Both the position numbers and the translations under genes were made by a program. A model generated the notes under the pieces. The model had not been told where the DNA came from, ran no database searches, and saw only the letters and a list, made by a program, of their open reading frames with translations. From Tissierellia bacterium (GTDB lineage Bacteria > Bacillota > Clostridia > Tissierellales > Tepidimicrobiaceae): 20,367 bases of DNA. Where the stretch lies: the NCBI GenBank assembly GCA_012798935.1, contig JAAZMG010000062.1, positions 1 to 20,367 on the forward strand, written 5' to 3'. Of this stretch, positions 8,205-15,125 are shown one piece after another; position 1 is the stretch's first letter, and every line of letters begins with the position of its first letter.

Positions 8205-8825
8205 GTGAAAGAAGGATTAGTAAGCTTTAGAGGAATTAAAGAAGGAATATATATATATATAAAAAAAGGAGAATTTCAGGATATAAAAAGAGAGCTAGAA
8301 CAAAAACTAGAGGAATCTATTGACTTCTTTGAGGGAGCCAATATTTTAGGAATAAAGGCAGAAAACTTATTAGAGGATGAAATCAAGGAGTTGCTTAAAA
8401 TTATGAAAGACAAATATAGATTACATATATCCGAAGATGGGCTGCCTCAGTCTTTAGAAGAACCAGAGTTTTATACGGGTATAGATGAGGGTATGACAAA
8501 GTTTATCAATTCTACTATAAGATCAGGACAAATTATAGAGTATGATGGAAATATTATTATTATAGGAGATGTAAATCCTGGGGCCCTAATTAAGGCAAGG
8601 GGCAATATTATAATTCTTGGAACTTTAAGGGGAGTTGCCCATGCGGGAATAGATGGGAATGATCAGGCAATAGTAGCTGCTTATAATCTACAACCAACTC
8701 AACTTAGAATTGCTAATATTATTGGTAGAAGACCAGATGGGGAAATAATTGCTTCTGGATTACCAGAAGTGGCTAAAGTCTATGATGGAGAGGTTTTTAT
8801 AGAACCATATTTACCGAGAAAATAA
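8205..8825 (+). CDS. minC: Septum site-determining protein MinC
   Basis: A 206-residue FtsZ antagonist that MinD brings to the membrane to block polar division. The N-terminal domain (about 1-75) begins MKEGLVSFRGIKEGIYIYIKKG. The C-terminal beta-helix domain (about 100-206) shows GDVNPGALIKARGNIIILGTL and a LQPTQLRIANIIGR MinD-contact region. GTG at 8205 is preferred: TGGAGGT (8191-8197) precedes it by 7 bases, while the upstream in-frame ATG at 8190 has GGAAGG only two bases away. An (AT)7 run followed by seven A (8247-8267) lies within codons 15-21. Confidence 0.93.
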   Translation: MKEGLVSFRGIKEGIYIYIKKGEFQDIKRELEQKLEESIDFFEGANILGIKAENLLEDEIKELLKIMKDKYRLHISEDGLPQSLEEPEFYTGIDEGMTKFINSTIRSGQIIEYDGNIIIIGDVNPGALIKARGNIIILGTLRGVAHAGIDGNDQAIVAAYNLQPTQLRIANIIGRRPDGEIIASGLPEVAKVYDGEVFIEPYLPRK

Positions 8826-8844
8826 TGAAGAGGAGGAAGAAAAC

Positions 8845-9639
8845 ATGGGAAAAGCAATTGTAATAACATCAGGGAAAGGTGGGGTAGGAAAGACCACTAC
8901 AACTGCAAATATAGGAACTGGACTAGCCATACTAGGCAACAAGGTTGTAGTAGTAGATACGGATATAGGTCTTAGAAATCTGGATGTAGTAATGGGATTG
9001 GAAAATAGAATAGTATATGATATAGTCGATGTTGTTGAAAAAACATGTAGATTAAGACAAGGACTTATAAGGGATAAACGGTATGATGGGCTATTTTTAC
9101 TACCTGCAGCACAGACAAAGGATAAAACCTCTATAAATCCTGAACAAATGCTAGAGCTTATAAATGATTTAAAAGCAGAGTTTGACTATATTATTATAGA
9201 TTCACCAGCAGGAATTGAACAAGGATTTCAAAATTCAATTGCTGGCGCTGATGAGGCTTATATAGTAACTACACCTGAAATTTCAGCTGTAAGAGATGCA
9301 GATAGGGTAATTGGATTACTAGAGGCTAAAGGGTTAAATAATCCTAAACTTATTATAAATAGGATTAGACATGATATGGTTAAAAGAGGAGATATGATGA
9401 ATGTAGAAGATATAATAGATATATTGGCAGTAGATTTAATAGGAGTTATACCAGATGATGAGGCTATTGTTATTTCTACCAATAAAGGTGAACCTGTAGT
9501 AGTTGAGGATGAGCCTTTATCAGCAAAAGCATTTAAAAATATCTGTAAAAGGATTGTTGGAGAGGAAGTAGAGTTACTTAATTTAGAAGATAATGAGGGA
9601 AAATTTAGTAAGCTGATTAAATTATTGTTTAGTAAGTAA
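8845..9639 (+). CDS. minD: Septum site-determining ATPase MinD
   Basis: A 264-residue MinD/ParA ATPase, typical length. It binds membrane as an ATP dimer and recruits MinC. The deviant Walker A is GKGGVGKTTT (10-19), with the signature Lys11 and catalytic Lys16. Asp38 and Asp40 in VVVVDTDIG form the next motif, and IIIDSPAG is the Walker B region. The C-terminus KFSKLIKLLFSK is the amphipathic membrane-targeting helix. An AGAGGAGGAAG ribosome binding site lies before ATG. minC, minD and minE are spaced by under 25 bases. Confidence 0.97.
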   Translation: MGKAIVITSGKGGVGKTTTTANIGTGLAILGNKVVVVDTDIGLRNLDVVMGLENRIVYDIVDVVEKTCRLRQGLIRDKRYDGLFLLPAAQTKDKTSINPEQMLELINDLKAEFDYIIIDSPAGIEQGFQNSIAGADEAYIVTTPEISAVRDADRVIGLLEAKGLNNPKLIINRIRHDMVKRGDMMNVEDIIDILAVDLIGVIPDDEAIVISTNKGEPVVVEDEPLSAKAFKNICKRIVGEEVELLNLEDNEGKFSKLIKLLFSK

Positions 9640-9652
9640 AGGGGGAATAGCC

Positions 9653-9937
9653 TTGGATTTATTCAAATTTTTTGGTAAAAGCAATAAAAGTAGCAAGAAT
9701 GTAGCTAAGGAAAGATTAAAATTGGTTTTAGTTCATGATAGATCCGATTTATCACCAAAGTTTTTAGAAATGGTTGAAGGGGACATAATTAGGGTTATCA
9801 AAGAATATGCAGAAATAGATGAAAAAGGTCTAGATATTAAACTTACAAGGATGAAGAGAGAAACGGATAATATGCCAATGTCAGCCTTAGTAGCTAATAT
9901 ACCAATAATAAAGATAAAGGATAATAAGAAATATTGA
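9653..9937 (+). CDS. minE: Cell division topological specificity factor MinE
   Basis: A 94-residue MinE, which stimulates MinD ATPase and drives or shapes MinCD distribution. It starts with TTG at 9653 behind AAAGGGGG. The N-terminal MDLFKFFGK is the membrane-targeting helix. RLKLVLVHDRSDLSPKFLEM (21-40) is the MinD-contact and conversion segment, and the rest is the dimeric topological specificity domain. Presence of MinE points to a Clostridia-like Min system rather than the MinJ/DivIVA version of Bacillus. Confidence 0.95.
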   Translation: MDLFKFFGKSNKSSKNVAKERLKLVLVHDRSDLSPKFLEMVEGDIIRVIKEYAEIDEKGLDIKLTRMKRETDNMPMSALVANIPIIKIKDNKKY

Positions 9938-9950
9938 CAGATAACAGCTA

Positions 9951-9979
9951 TTACATTTATCTCATGGATTATATATAAT
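9951..9979 (+). promoter_or_regulatory. Candidate promoter for the FMN lipoprotein and apbE
   Basis: A perfect TATAAT (9974-9979) lies in the 96-base gap after minE, with a weak TTACAT (9951-9956) at 17-base spacing. A TTGACA overlapping the minE stop (9934-9939) is too far away to pair with it. Confidence 0.35.
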
Positions 9980-10033
9980 ATAGAAGGATTTTTAGAACTA
10001 TACCTAACCATTTTGAATTTCGGGGGGATACAA

Positions 10034-10867
10034 GTGGTAAAGAGGTTAAAATTAATAGTATTAGCTCTAGTACTAATTGTTACAGGTTGTGGAAATAAAG
10101 GGAAGCCTGATGAATCAGCAATAGTTAAGTTAAAAGATGGTAACTATCTAGCAAAGATGGCAGTTGGGGATTATGGCAGCTATCCTATGGCTAAGATGAG
10201 GGTAGAAGATGGAGAAATTGTATCATTTAATTATATGGAAATTCTAGTGAATACAGGAGAAGAAAAGAACCAGAACAACTTTAACTACCCAGAGGGACTA
10301 AATACAATTAAAAATCTTAATGAACAATTTAACGAAAAAAAGAATTTAGAAGAAGTAGATTTTGATGCGGTTTCAGGAGCTACCTACACTAAAGAAAGCT
10401 TTAAAGAGTTAGCAGAGGAGCTATTAATTAAAGCATCAAAAGGTGAAATCTACAAATCCATTTATAATGATGGAGAATACAAAGCTAAAGCTGAAGAAGA
10501 AAATCATGGTTGGCTACCAGAGGTAATAATAATAGTTAGAGATGGGCAAATTGTTGGTATAGACTATTTTGAATTGGCTATAGAGGATATGGAGAGCAAC
10601 AAGGTGGTATTTGATGAAGATAAAAAGCCTATAATAAAAGACGATGGAAAACCCAAGACTGAATCAGTACAGGTCAAAAAAGGGGATAGAAAGTCAGTTG
10701 AAAACTATGCAAATTTAGATTTTTTCGATGTAGTCAAAGGAGTTCAAAAACTAATAATTGATAATAATGGTACTGAAAATCTAAATTTAGATGGAGTTAC
10801 AGGGGCAACAAAGACAAGGACTGATATGCTCCAGTTAGTAGACAAAGCTTTAGAAAGTGCAAAATAA
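10034..10867 (+). CDS. Lipoprotein with two FMN-binding domains (PplA-like flavoprotein)
   Basis: A 277-residue secreted lipoprotein. The signal peptide MVKRLKLIVLALVLIVTGC ends in a VTGC lipobox, so Cys19 should be lipidated. Two FMN_bind domains follow (about 34-135 and 146-275), each ending in a flavinylation motif: DAVSGAT (111-117) and DGVTGAT (253-259). Thr117 and Thr259 would carry phosphoester-linked FMN. The adjacent ApbE would attach it. Listeria PplA has the same plan and passes electrons to extracellular acceptors; that role here is inference. GTG at 10034 is chosen because GGGGGG (10022-10027) precedes it; an upstream in-frame TTG at 10013 would spoil the signal peptide. Confidence 0.88.
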   Translation: MVKRLKLIVLALVLIVTGCGNKGKPDESAIVKLKDGNYLAKMAVGDYGSYPMAKMRVEDGEIVSFNYMEILVNTGEEKNQNNFNYPEGLNTIKNLNEQFNEKKNLEEVDFDAVSGATYTKESFKELAEELLIKASKGEIYKSIYNDGEYKAKAEEENHGWLPEVIIIVRDGQIVGIDYFELAIEDMESNKVVFDEDKKPIIKDDGKPKTESVQVKKGDRKSVENYANLDFFDVVKGVQKLIIDNNGTENLNLDGVTGATKTRTDMLQLVDKALESAK

Positions 10868-10872
10868 GGATT

Positions 10873-10900
10873 CAACCCTAACATTTTGTTAGGGTTGTTT
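10873..10900 (+). terminator. Intercistronic hairpin with a short T tail
   Basis: A perfect 10-bp stem CAACCCTAAC/GTTAGGGTTG (10873-10882 with 10888-10897), 5-base loop, followed by only three T. It lies between the FMN lipoprotein and apbE. The short tail suggests partial termination or a 3'-end stabilising hairpin that makes the flavoprotein more abundant than its transferase. Confidence 0.5.
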
Positions 10901-10916
10901 AGAGAGGGAAATTGAT

Positions 10917-11975
10917 ATGAGGTTAAGAAAGTTATTAGAACTTGTTTTGATATTTGTTATGACATTATCAATTTTTACAGGCTGTGTAGGGAATAAACAA
11001 AAAGAACCAATTTCTAGGACAGAATTCTTAATGGATACAGTAATAATGTTAAAAATATACGATAAACCGGAGGAAAAAATATTAGATGAAGCTGTTAATA
11101 GATTAATAGAAATTGAAAATAGAATGAGTGTAGATATTGATACCAGCGATGTAAGCCTAATAAATAAAAATGCTGGTATAAAGCCTGTAAAAGTAAATGA
11201 TGATGTATATTATGTAATAGATAAAGCAAAACATTTTGCTGAAATAAGTAATGGAGCCTATGAGCCAACAATTGGGCCATTGGTGGAACTGTGGAATATA
11301 ACAGGTACAGATAGAGAAAGAGAAAAGGCTTCTATACCAACAGAAGAACAAATTAAAGAAAAAATGGCTTTGGTGGACTATAATGATTTAGAGCTAATGG
11401 AGGATAATTTTGTCTATTTAAATAGAAAAGGTATGAAACTAGATTTAGGAGGAATTGCAAAAGGTTATGCTGCTGATGAAATGAAAAGAATATTTAAAGA
11501 ACATGGAGTAGGTAGTGCTATAATCGATTTAGGGGGCAATGTATATGCTTTAGGTGAAAAAGAAAATGGAGAACCATGGAAAATAGGTATACAAGACCCT
11601 TTTGAGATTGCAGGAAATTATATGGGAATATTAAATGTTAAAGATAGATCAATAGTAACTTCAGGAGATTATGAAAGATATTTTGAATATAAAGGGAAAA
11701 GGTATCATCATATTATTGATGCTAAAACTGGATATCCTTCAGAGAATGAAGTCTCTGGTATAAGTATAGCATCAGATAAGTCTATTGATGGAGATGCTCT
11801 TTCTACTGCATTATTTGTTTTAGGTGTTAATGAAGGGACTAAATTAGTAAACCAAATAGAAAATATAGATACAGTATTTATTACTAAAAACGATGAGGTA
11901 ATTATACAGGAGAAATTACAGGATGAGTTTACATTAAAAAAAGGCAATTTAAAATTAATAATAAATCCATATTAA
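10917..11975 (+). CDS. apbE: FAD:protein FMN transferase (ApbE), lipoprotein
   Basis: A 352-residue ApbE that transfers FMN from FAD to Thr in S/TGAT motifs of extracytosolic flavoproteins. The signal peptide ends in a FTGC lipobox (Cys23), so it works at the outer face of the membrane. Family motifs: TEFLMDT (35-41), LDLGGIAKGYAAD (175-187), IDLGGN (203-208), SGDYERYF (249-256), HHIIDAKTGYP (264-274) and DALSTALFV (293-301), the last including a metal-binding region. The obvious substrate is the two-domain lipoprotein just upstream. GAGAGGG precedes ATG. Confidence 0.94.
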   Translation: MRLRKLLELVLIFVMTLSIFTGCVGNKQKEPISRTEFLMDTVIMLKIYDKPEEKILDEAVNRLIEIENRMSVDIDTSDVSLINKNAGIKPVKVNDDVYYVIDKAKHFAEISNGAYEPTIGPLVELWNITGTDREREKASIPTEEQIKEKMALVDYNDLELMEDNFVYLNRKGMKLDLGGIAKGYAADEMKRIFKEHGVGSAIIDLGGNVYALGEKENGEPWKIGIQDPFEIAGNYMGILNVKDRSIVTSGDYERYFEYKGKRYHHIIDAKTGYPSENEVSGISIASDKSIDGDALSTALFVLGVNEGTKLVNQIENIDTVFITKNDEVIIQEKLQDEFTLKKGNLKLIINPY

Positions 11976-11993
11976 TAATCCTTATTAATATGG
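11967..11993 (+). repeat. AT-rich perfect inverted repeat over the apbE stop
   Basis: CCATATTAATAA and TTATTAATATGG (11967-11978 and 11982-11993) form a 12-bp stem with a 3-base loop TCC. The apbE stop is in the left arm. No T tract follows on the + strand, so it is not a standard terminator. Confidence 0.6.
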
Positions 11994-11999
11994 AATAAA

Positions 12000-12041
12000 A
12001 CCCACCTTTTATAAATATCATAATAGTAGATTAAGGTGGGT
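12000..12041 (+). promoter_or_regulatory. Hairpin that would mask the ribosome binding site of the M23-like gene
   Basis: ACCCACCTT (12000-12008) pairs perfectly with AAGGTGGGT (12033-12041), the ribosome binding site for ATG 12048. The 24-base loop is AT-rich and contains a -10-like CATAAT; a transcript starting there would lack the left arm. No T tract follows. Confidence 0.5.
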
Positions 12042-12047
12042 GATTAT

Positions 12048-12731
12048 ATGTATAAAAGAAGGAGTGCCACTAAATATAGAGGTGTTTTAAATTTTTTAAA
12101 AAGAAGGCTCCATTATAAAAAGAAAATAAACCAAATCATCTGTGTCCTGATAATTTTAATTTTAATATTTATTCTTAAAAGATTAAACAATAATTTATCG
12201 TCTAATATAATACAAATAATTGATAATAGTATAAGATATGATTTCAGCATAAAAAAAGATGGTAGGGTAATCTTAGATTATGGCAAGAAACTATTAATAT
12301 TACCAGAGAAGGCTTTGTCTGTAATAAATCTAAAAAATAACCCTAAATATTTGCCACCAATTGAAGGAGCTATATATAATCCATTTGGTCAAATAAAATA
12401 CTTAGATGGAAGTACTTCTTTTAATGAAGGAGTAGATGTTATACCAAAAGAAGGAAAAGAACCAATTTCTATTGAAGAAGGTATTGTTAGAAAGATTGAA
12501 GATAAAAAAACTAAAGGTTATTTTATTAGTATTGAACATCAAAACATGACAACAGTTTATGGCTATTTAGTATCTGTTTATGTAACAGAAGGAGAAAAAG
12601 TGGTACAAGGCACTAAAATAGGCAGTTTAGGGACTAATAAAGATGGAAATAAATATTTGCATTTTGAGATTTGGGTAGATAATAGGCCGGTAGATCCATC
12701 AAACTATGTGAATTTTAGTCAAAAACTTTAA
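12048..12731 (+). CDS. Degenerate M23 (LytM-like) membrane protein, SpoIVFA-like
   Basis: A 227-residue protein: basic N-terminus, membrane helix (about 29-43), a linker and a C-terminal M23 fold (about 104-222). Active-site positions are degraded. The expected FHxGxD reads FNEGVD (Asn126 for His, Asp130 kept), the YxHL His is Tyr173, and HLHFE reads YLHFE (first His is Tyr203, His205 kept). It is therefore unlikely to be an active Zn peptidase. In B. subtilis the gene between minD and rplU is spoIVFA, a LytM-fold regulator of the SpoIVFB protease. This gene sits in the same interval, but no spoIVFB follows. ATG 12048 is preferred over GTG 12036, which lies in the ribosome binding site. A SpoIIQ-like or wall-binding role is also possible. 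Confidence 0.75.
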   Translation: MYKRRSATKYRGVLNFLKRRLHYKKKINQIICVLIILILIFILKRLNNNLSSNIIQIIDNSIRYDFSIKKDGRVILDYGKKLLILPEKALSVINLKNNPKYLPPIEGAIYNPFGQIKYLDGSTSFNEGVDVIPKEGKEPISIEEGIVRKIEDKKTKGYFISIEHQNMTTVYGYLVSVYVTEGEKVVQGTKIGSLGTNKDGNKYLHFEIWVDNRPVDPSNYVNFSQKL

Positions 12732-12760
12732 AACTGTCAATTAGATGGTTTTAATTTTTT
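12730..12760 (+). terminator. Probable intrinsic terminator after the M23-like gene
   Basis: AAAACTGTC (12730-12738) and GATGGTTTT (12744-12752) form a 9-bp stem with two G-U pairs and a 5-base loop. TTTT of the right arm, AA, and six T (12755-12760) follow. It overlaps the stop codon. AT-rich and therefore only moderately stable. Confidence 0.5.
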
Positions 12761-12789
12761 GTCATTATCGTAATATAGGAGAGATAATA

Positions 12790-14019
12790 GTGAATTACAT
12801 TTTTATAGATTCAAAAGATGACATTGAAAAGGTGGGAATTGTTGAAGAAGGTCAGCTTGTGGAAATTTATACCAATGAGGAAGATAATAGAAAACAGGCA
12901 GGTAATATCTATAGAGGGAAAGTAGTCAATGTACTTCAGGGTATGGAAGCGGCATTTGTTGATATAGGTAAAGGAAAAAATGCTTATCTATATGTAAAAG
13001 ATGCCATGCCAAAGGACTTAATGTATAGGAATATAGAAATAAAAATTGATGATATAATTAAATGTGGGGAAGATGTAATAGTTCAAGTATTAAAAGAATC
13101 TTCTGGGAACAAAGGTCCTAAAGTAACTACTCATATCACATTACCTGGAAGATTTTTAGTTCTCAATCCCTTTTCAAATAAAATAAACATATCAAGAAAA
13201 ATAAATGATATAGAAGAAATTGAAAGATTGAAAGAAATAGGTATAGAAATGCAAAGGGAGGATATGGGACTTATCTTCAGAACTAAAGCTTCAGGAGTAG
13301 AAAAAGAGTTATTATTAGATGAATATAATATGCTTGTAAATATATATAAGAAAATTGAAAGGGAGAAAAACTTTTTACCTTGTCCTAAATTAATATATAA
13401 GGAAATGGACTTAGCTCATCAAATAGTTAGAGATGCCTTTAGCGATAAAATTCACAAGATAATTATAAATGATAAGGATAAATATAATAGCTTATTAGGT
13501 TTCCAGGATATAATATCTCCTAATTTAAATGAAAAGTTATTTTATGATACGGATTTTGATATATCATTTCAAGAAAATATTCAAAAAGGAATACAGACTG
13601 CATTAGAGAGAAAAGTGGCTTTGAAAAGTGGAGGCTATATAGTAATTGATGAAACGGAGGCTTTAACTGCTATAGATGTTAATACAGGTAAATTTATAGG
13701 TAGTAAAAGTCTAGAAGATACTGTGGTTAAAACTAATTTAGAGGCAGCTGAGGAAATCTCTAAACAGATTAGGCTTAGAGATATTGGGGGAATTATTATA
13801 ATAGATTTTATAGATATGAAAGCTAAAGATGATATAAAATTGGTTTTAGATAAATTGGAAAAAGGTTTAAGTTTAGATAGAAACAAAGCAAATATAATTG
13901 ATATTACCAAATTAGGATTAGTGGAGTTGACTAGGAAAAAGGTTAGAAATAGTCTTGGTACCAATTTTATAAAAAAATGCCCATATTGCAATGGGAAGGG
14001 CAAAATTTTAGGCCTTTGA
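12790..14019 (+). CDS. rng: Ribonuclease E/G family endoribonuclease
   Basis: A 409-residue RNase G-type endoribonuclease for rRNA and mRNA processing. It has an S1 domain at about residues 38-110 (GNIYRGKVVNVLQGMEAAFV), the RNase H/DNase I-like core, catalytic Asp296 (AIDVNTG) and Asp339 (IIIDFIDM), and the CPYC zinc link (Cys397, Cys400). The spacings, 43 from Asp to Asp and 58 from Asp to the first Cys, equal those of E. coli RNase E Asp303, Asp346 and Cys404. The protein ends nine residues after the second link Cys, so the C-terminal small domain of E. coli RNase G is missing. GTG 12790 follows AGGAGAG; longer in-frame readings back to 12745 have no ribosome binding site and would start inside the terminator. 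Confidence 0.92.
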   Translation: MNYIFIDSKDDIEKVGIVEEGQLVEIYTNEEDNRKQAGNIYRGKVVNVLQGMEAAFVDIGKGKNAYLYVKDAMPKDLMYRNIEIKIDDIIKCGEDVIVQVLKESSGNKGPKVTTHITLPGRFLVLNPFSNKINISRKINDIEEIERLKEIGIEMQREDMGLIFRTKASGVEKELLLDEYNMLVNIYKKIEREKNFLPCPKLIYKEMDLAHQIVRDAFSDKIHKIIINDKDKYNSLLGFQDIISPNLNEKLFYDTDFDISFQENIQKGIQTALERKVALKSGGYIVIDETEALTAIDVNTGKFIGSKSLEDTVVKTNLEAAEEISKQIRLRDIGGIIIIDFIDMKAKDDIKLVLDKLEKGLSLDRNKANIIDITKLGLVELTRKKVRNSLGTNFIKKCPYCNGKGKILGL

Positions 14020-14063
14020 TATAAAGTTAATGATCCTATTCACTAAATACTGCCAATTAATTA

Positions 14064-14252
14064 TTAGCTGGGATTAAATGTATCGGGAATATCATTTTTA
14101 GGAAATGGATTTTGATCCATTTCGGCTGGTCTATGGGTCCTAGCTTTACCAGATCGTATAAAATTGGTTAAATCAGTATTCAATTCATTTGCCATTTCTA
14201 ATTTCATTTCATCAAGAGCTTTTTTAGCATTTATATCTGGTTGTTTTTTCAT
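14064..14252 (-). CDS. Small SASP-like protein (alpha/beta-type N-terminal motif)
   Basis: A 62-residue hydrophilic protein, the only minus-strand gene I support. ATG at 14252 follows AGAGGTG (reverse strand) by 6 bases. Residues 9-24, AKKALDEMKLEMANEL, resemble the first helix of alpha/beta small acid-soluble spore proteins (typically ALDQMKxEIAxE), including an EMANE stretch like the GPR protease cleavage site. The second family motif (GSVGG...) is absent; instead there is a Pro/Asn-rich tail ending NPFPKNDIPDTFNPS. It may be a diverged spore protein or a separate small family that shares the helix. It is convergent with rng and divergent from rplU. I did not find a clear sigma-G promoter. 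Confidence 0.6.
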   Translation of the reverse strand: MKKQPDINAKKALDEMKLEMANELNTDLTNFIRSGKARTHRPAEMDQNPFPKNDIPDTFNPS

Positions 14253-14341
14253 TTTATTCACCTCTATTTTATATATACAACTATTTTGTTACCAATAACG
14301 ATTTTAATACCAGGTAAAAAATGAAAGTTTACTTGTTGGTA

Positions 14342-14370
14342 TTGACAAATCACTAGAAATCTGGTAAAAT
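14342..14370 (+). promoter_or_regulatory. Strong sigma-A promoter of the rplU operon
   Basis: TTGACA (14342-14347), 17-base spacer, TAAAAT (14365-14370), with an extended -10 TGG at 14362-14364. Transcription should start near 14377, giving a leader of about 80 bases. Confidence 0.88.
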
Positions 14371-14376
14371 TTTTGT

Positions 14377-14449
14377 CTGTAGGTAGCCGCTCAGTATGGG
14401 TATTAAAGCATAGTCACCTAATATTGGCGAGACTGGTTAGAGGAGGTGC
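14377..14449 (+). ncRNA. Ribosomal protein L21 leader (candidate autoregulatory RNA)
   Basis: The approximately 80-base leader between promoter and rplU occupies the place of the Firmicutes L21 leader and has a GC-richer, structured look (GGTAGCCGCTCAGT...GGCGAGACTGG). TAGCC (14384-14388) can close with GGTTA (14435-14439). CACCT (14415-14419) can pair with the ribosome binding site AGGTG (14444-14448), while overlapping ACCTA (14416-14420) can pair with TAGGT (14380-14384). The two are mutually exclusive, as expected of a switch. The family call rests on position and general look. Confidence 0.65.
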
Positions 14450-14457
14450 AATTTTAA

Positions 14458-14769
14458 ATGTATGCTGTAATTGAAACAGGTGGAAAACAATATAAAGTTC
14501 AAGAAGGAGATACTGTATTTGTTGAAAAAATCAATACAGAAGAAGGGGAAAATATAGAATTACCAAAAGTTCTTCTTATCTCAAAAGAAGATGGTTTAGT
14601 AGTAGGAAAGCCTTATATTGAAGGGGCAAAAGTAGAAGCAACTGTATTAGAGCAAGGAAAGATGAGGAAAATTATCGTTTTCAAATATAAATCTAAAAAG
14701 AATTATAAGAGAAAACAAGGACATCGTCAGCCTTATACAAAATTACAAATTGGGAAGATTGTTGGTTAA
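14458..14769 (+). CDS. rplU: 50S ribosomal protein L21
   Basis: A 103-residue L21, full length, beginning MYAVIETGGKQYKVQEGDTV with the conserved C-terminal KYKSKKNYKRKQGHRQPYT stretch. It binds 23S rRNA near L20. A strong AGAGGAGGTG ribosome binding site precedes ATG. It is first in the rplU-prp-rpmA operon, and its leader probably allows feedback control by L21. Confidence 0.98.
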   Translation: MYAVIETGGKQYKVQEGDTVFVEKINTEEGENIELPKVLLISKEDGLVVGKPYIEGAKVEATVLEQGKMRKIIVFKYKSKKNYKRKQGHRQPYTKLQIGKIVG

Positions 14770-14773
14770 TAGG

Positions 14774-15121
14774 ATGATAAAAGTAATAATATTTATAAAC
14801 AAGGAAGGTTATATTGGAAAATATAATATTTCCGGACATGCAGGCTATGATGCCAAAGGTAAGGATATAGTATGTGCAGCTGTTTCAGCTCTTGCACAAA
14901 CTACCTTAATTTCTTTAGTAGAAGTTTGTGGTATTGAAGAGAATCAAATTGAGTATTTTATAGACGAAGAAAAAGGTATATTGGACGTAAGTATACCCCA
15001 AATAATAGATATAGATACTAGGGATAAAACGGAAGTTGTTCTTAGAACTTTAGAAATAGGAATCAAATCTATACAAAAAAGTTACCCAGAGTTTATAATT
15101 CTCGAATATGGGGAGGTGTAA
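14774..15121 (+). CDS. prp: Ribosomal-processing cysteine protease Prp
   Basis: A 115-residue Prp (YsxB). It removes the N-terminal extension of L27 in Firmicutes and relatives. The catalytic pair described for S. aureus Prp is present at the same positions: His22 in SGHAGYD and Cys34 in DIVCAAVSAL. ATG 14774 lies four bases after the rplU stop with only a poor AGG ahead of it, which suggests translational coupling. Its position between rplU and rpmA is the rule in this phylum, and the L27 encoded next has a suitable cleavage site. Confidence 0.96.
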   Translation: MIKVIIFINKEGYIGKYNISGHAGYDAKGKDIVCAAVSALAQTTLISLVEVCGIEENQIEYFIDEEKGILDVSIPQIIDIDTRDKTEVVLRTLEIGIKSIQKSYPEFIILEYGEV

Positions 15122-15125
15122 CAAG

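Noticed and set aside
9934..9939. TTGACA across the minE stop codon
   Set aside because: The only good -10 (9974-9979) is 34 bases away; no -10 at normal spacing.
12745..12789. Longer N-terminus for RNase G starting at 12745
   Set aside because: No ribosome binding site, overlaps the terminator hairpin, and adds residues not seen in the family.
13635..14003. 122-codon reverse open frame inside rng
   Set aside because: It lies opposite conserved RNase G catalytic codons; its Ser/Ile-rich composition is that of an antisense shadow and it has no ribosome binding site.
14020..14063. Shared bidirectional terminator between rng and the SASP-like gene
   Set aside because: I found only weak complementarity and no T tract on either strand.
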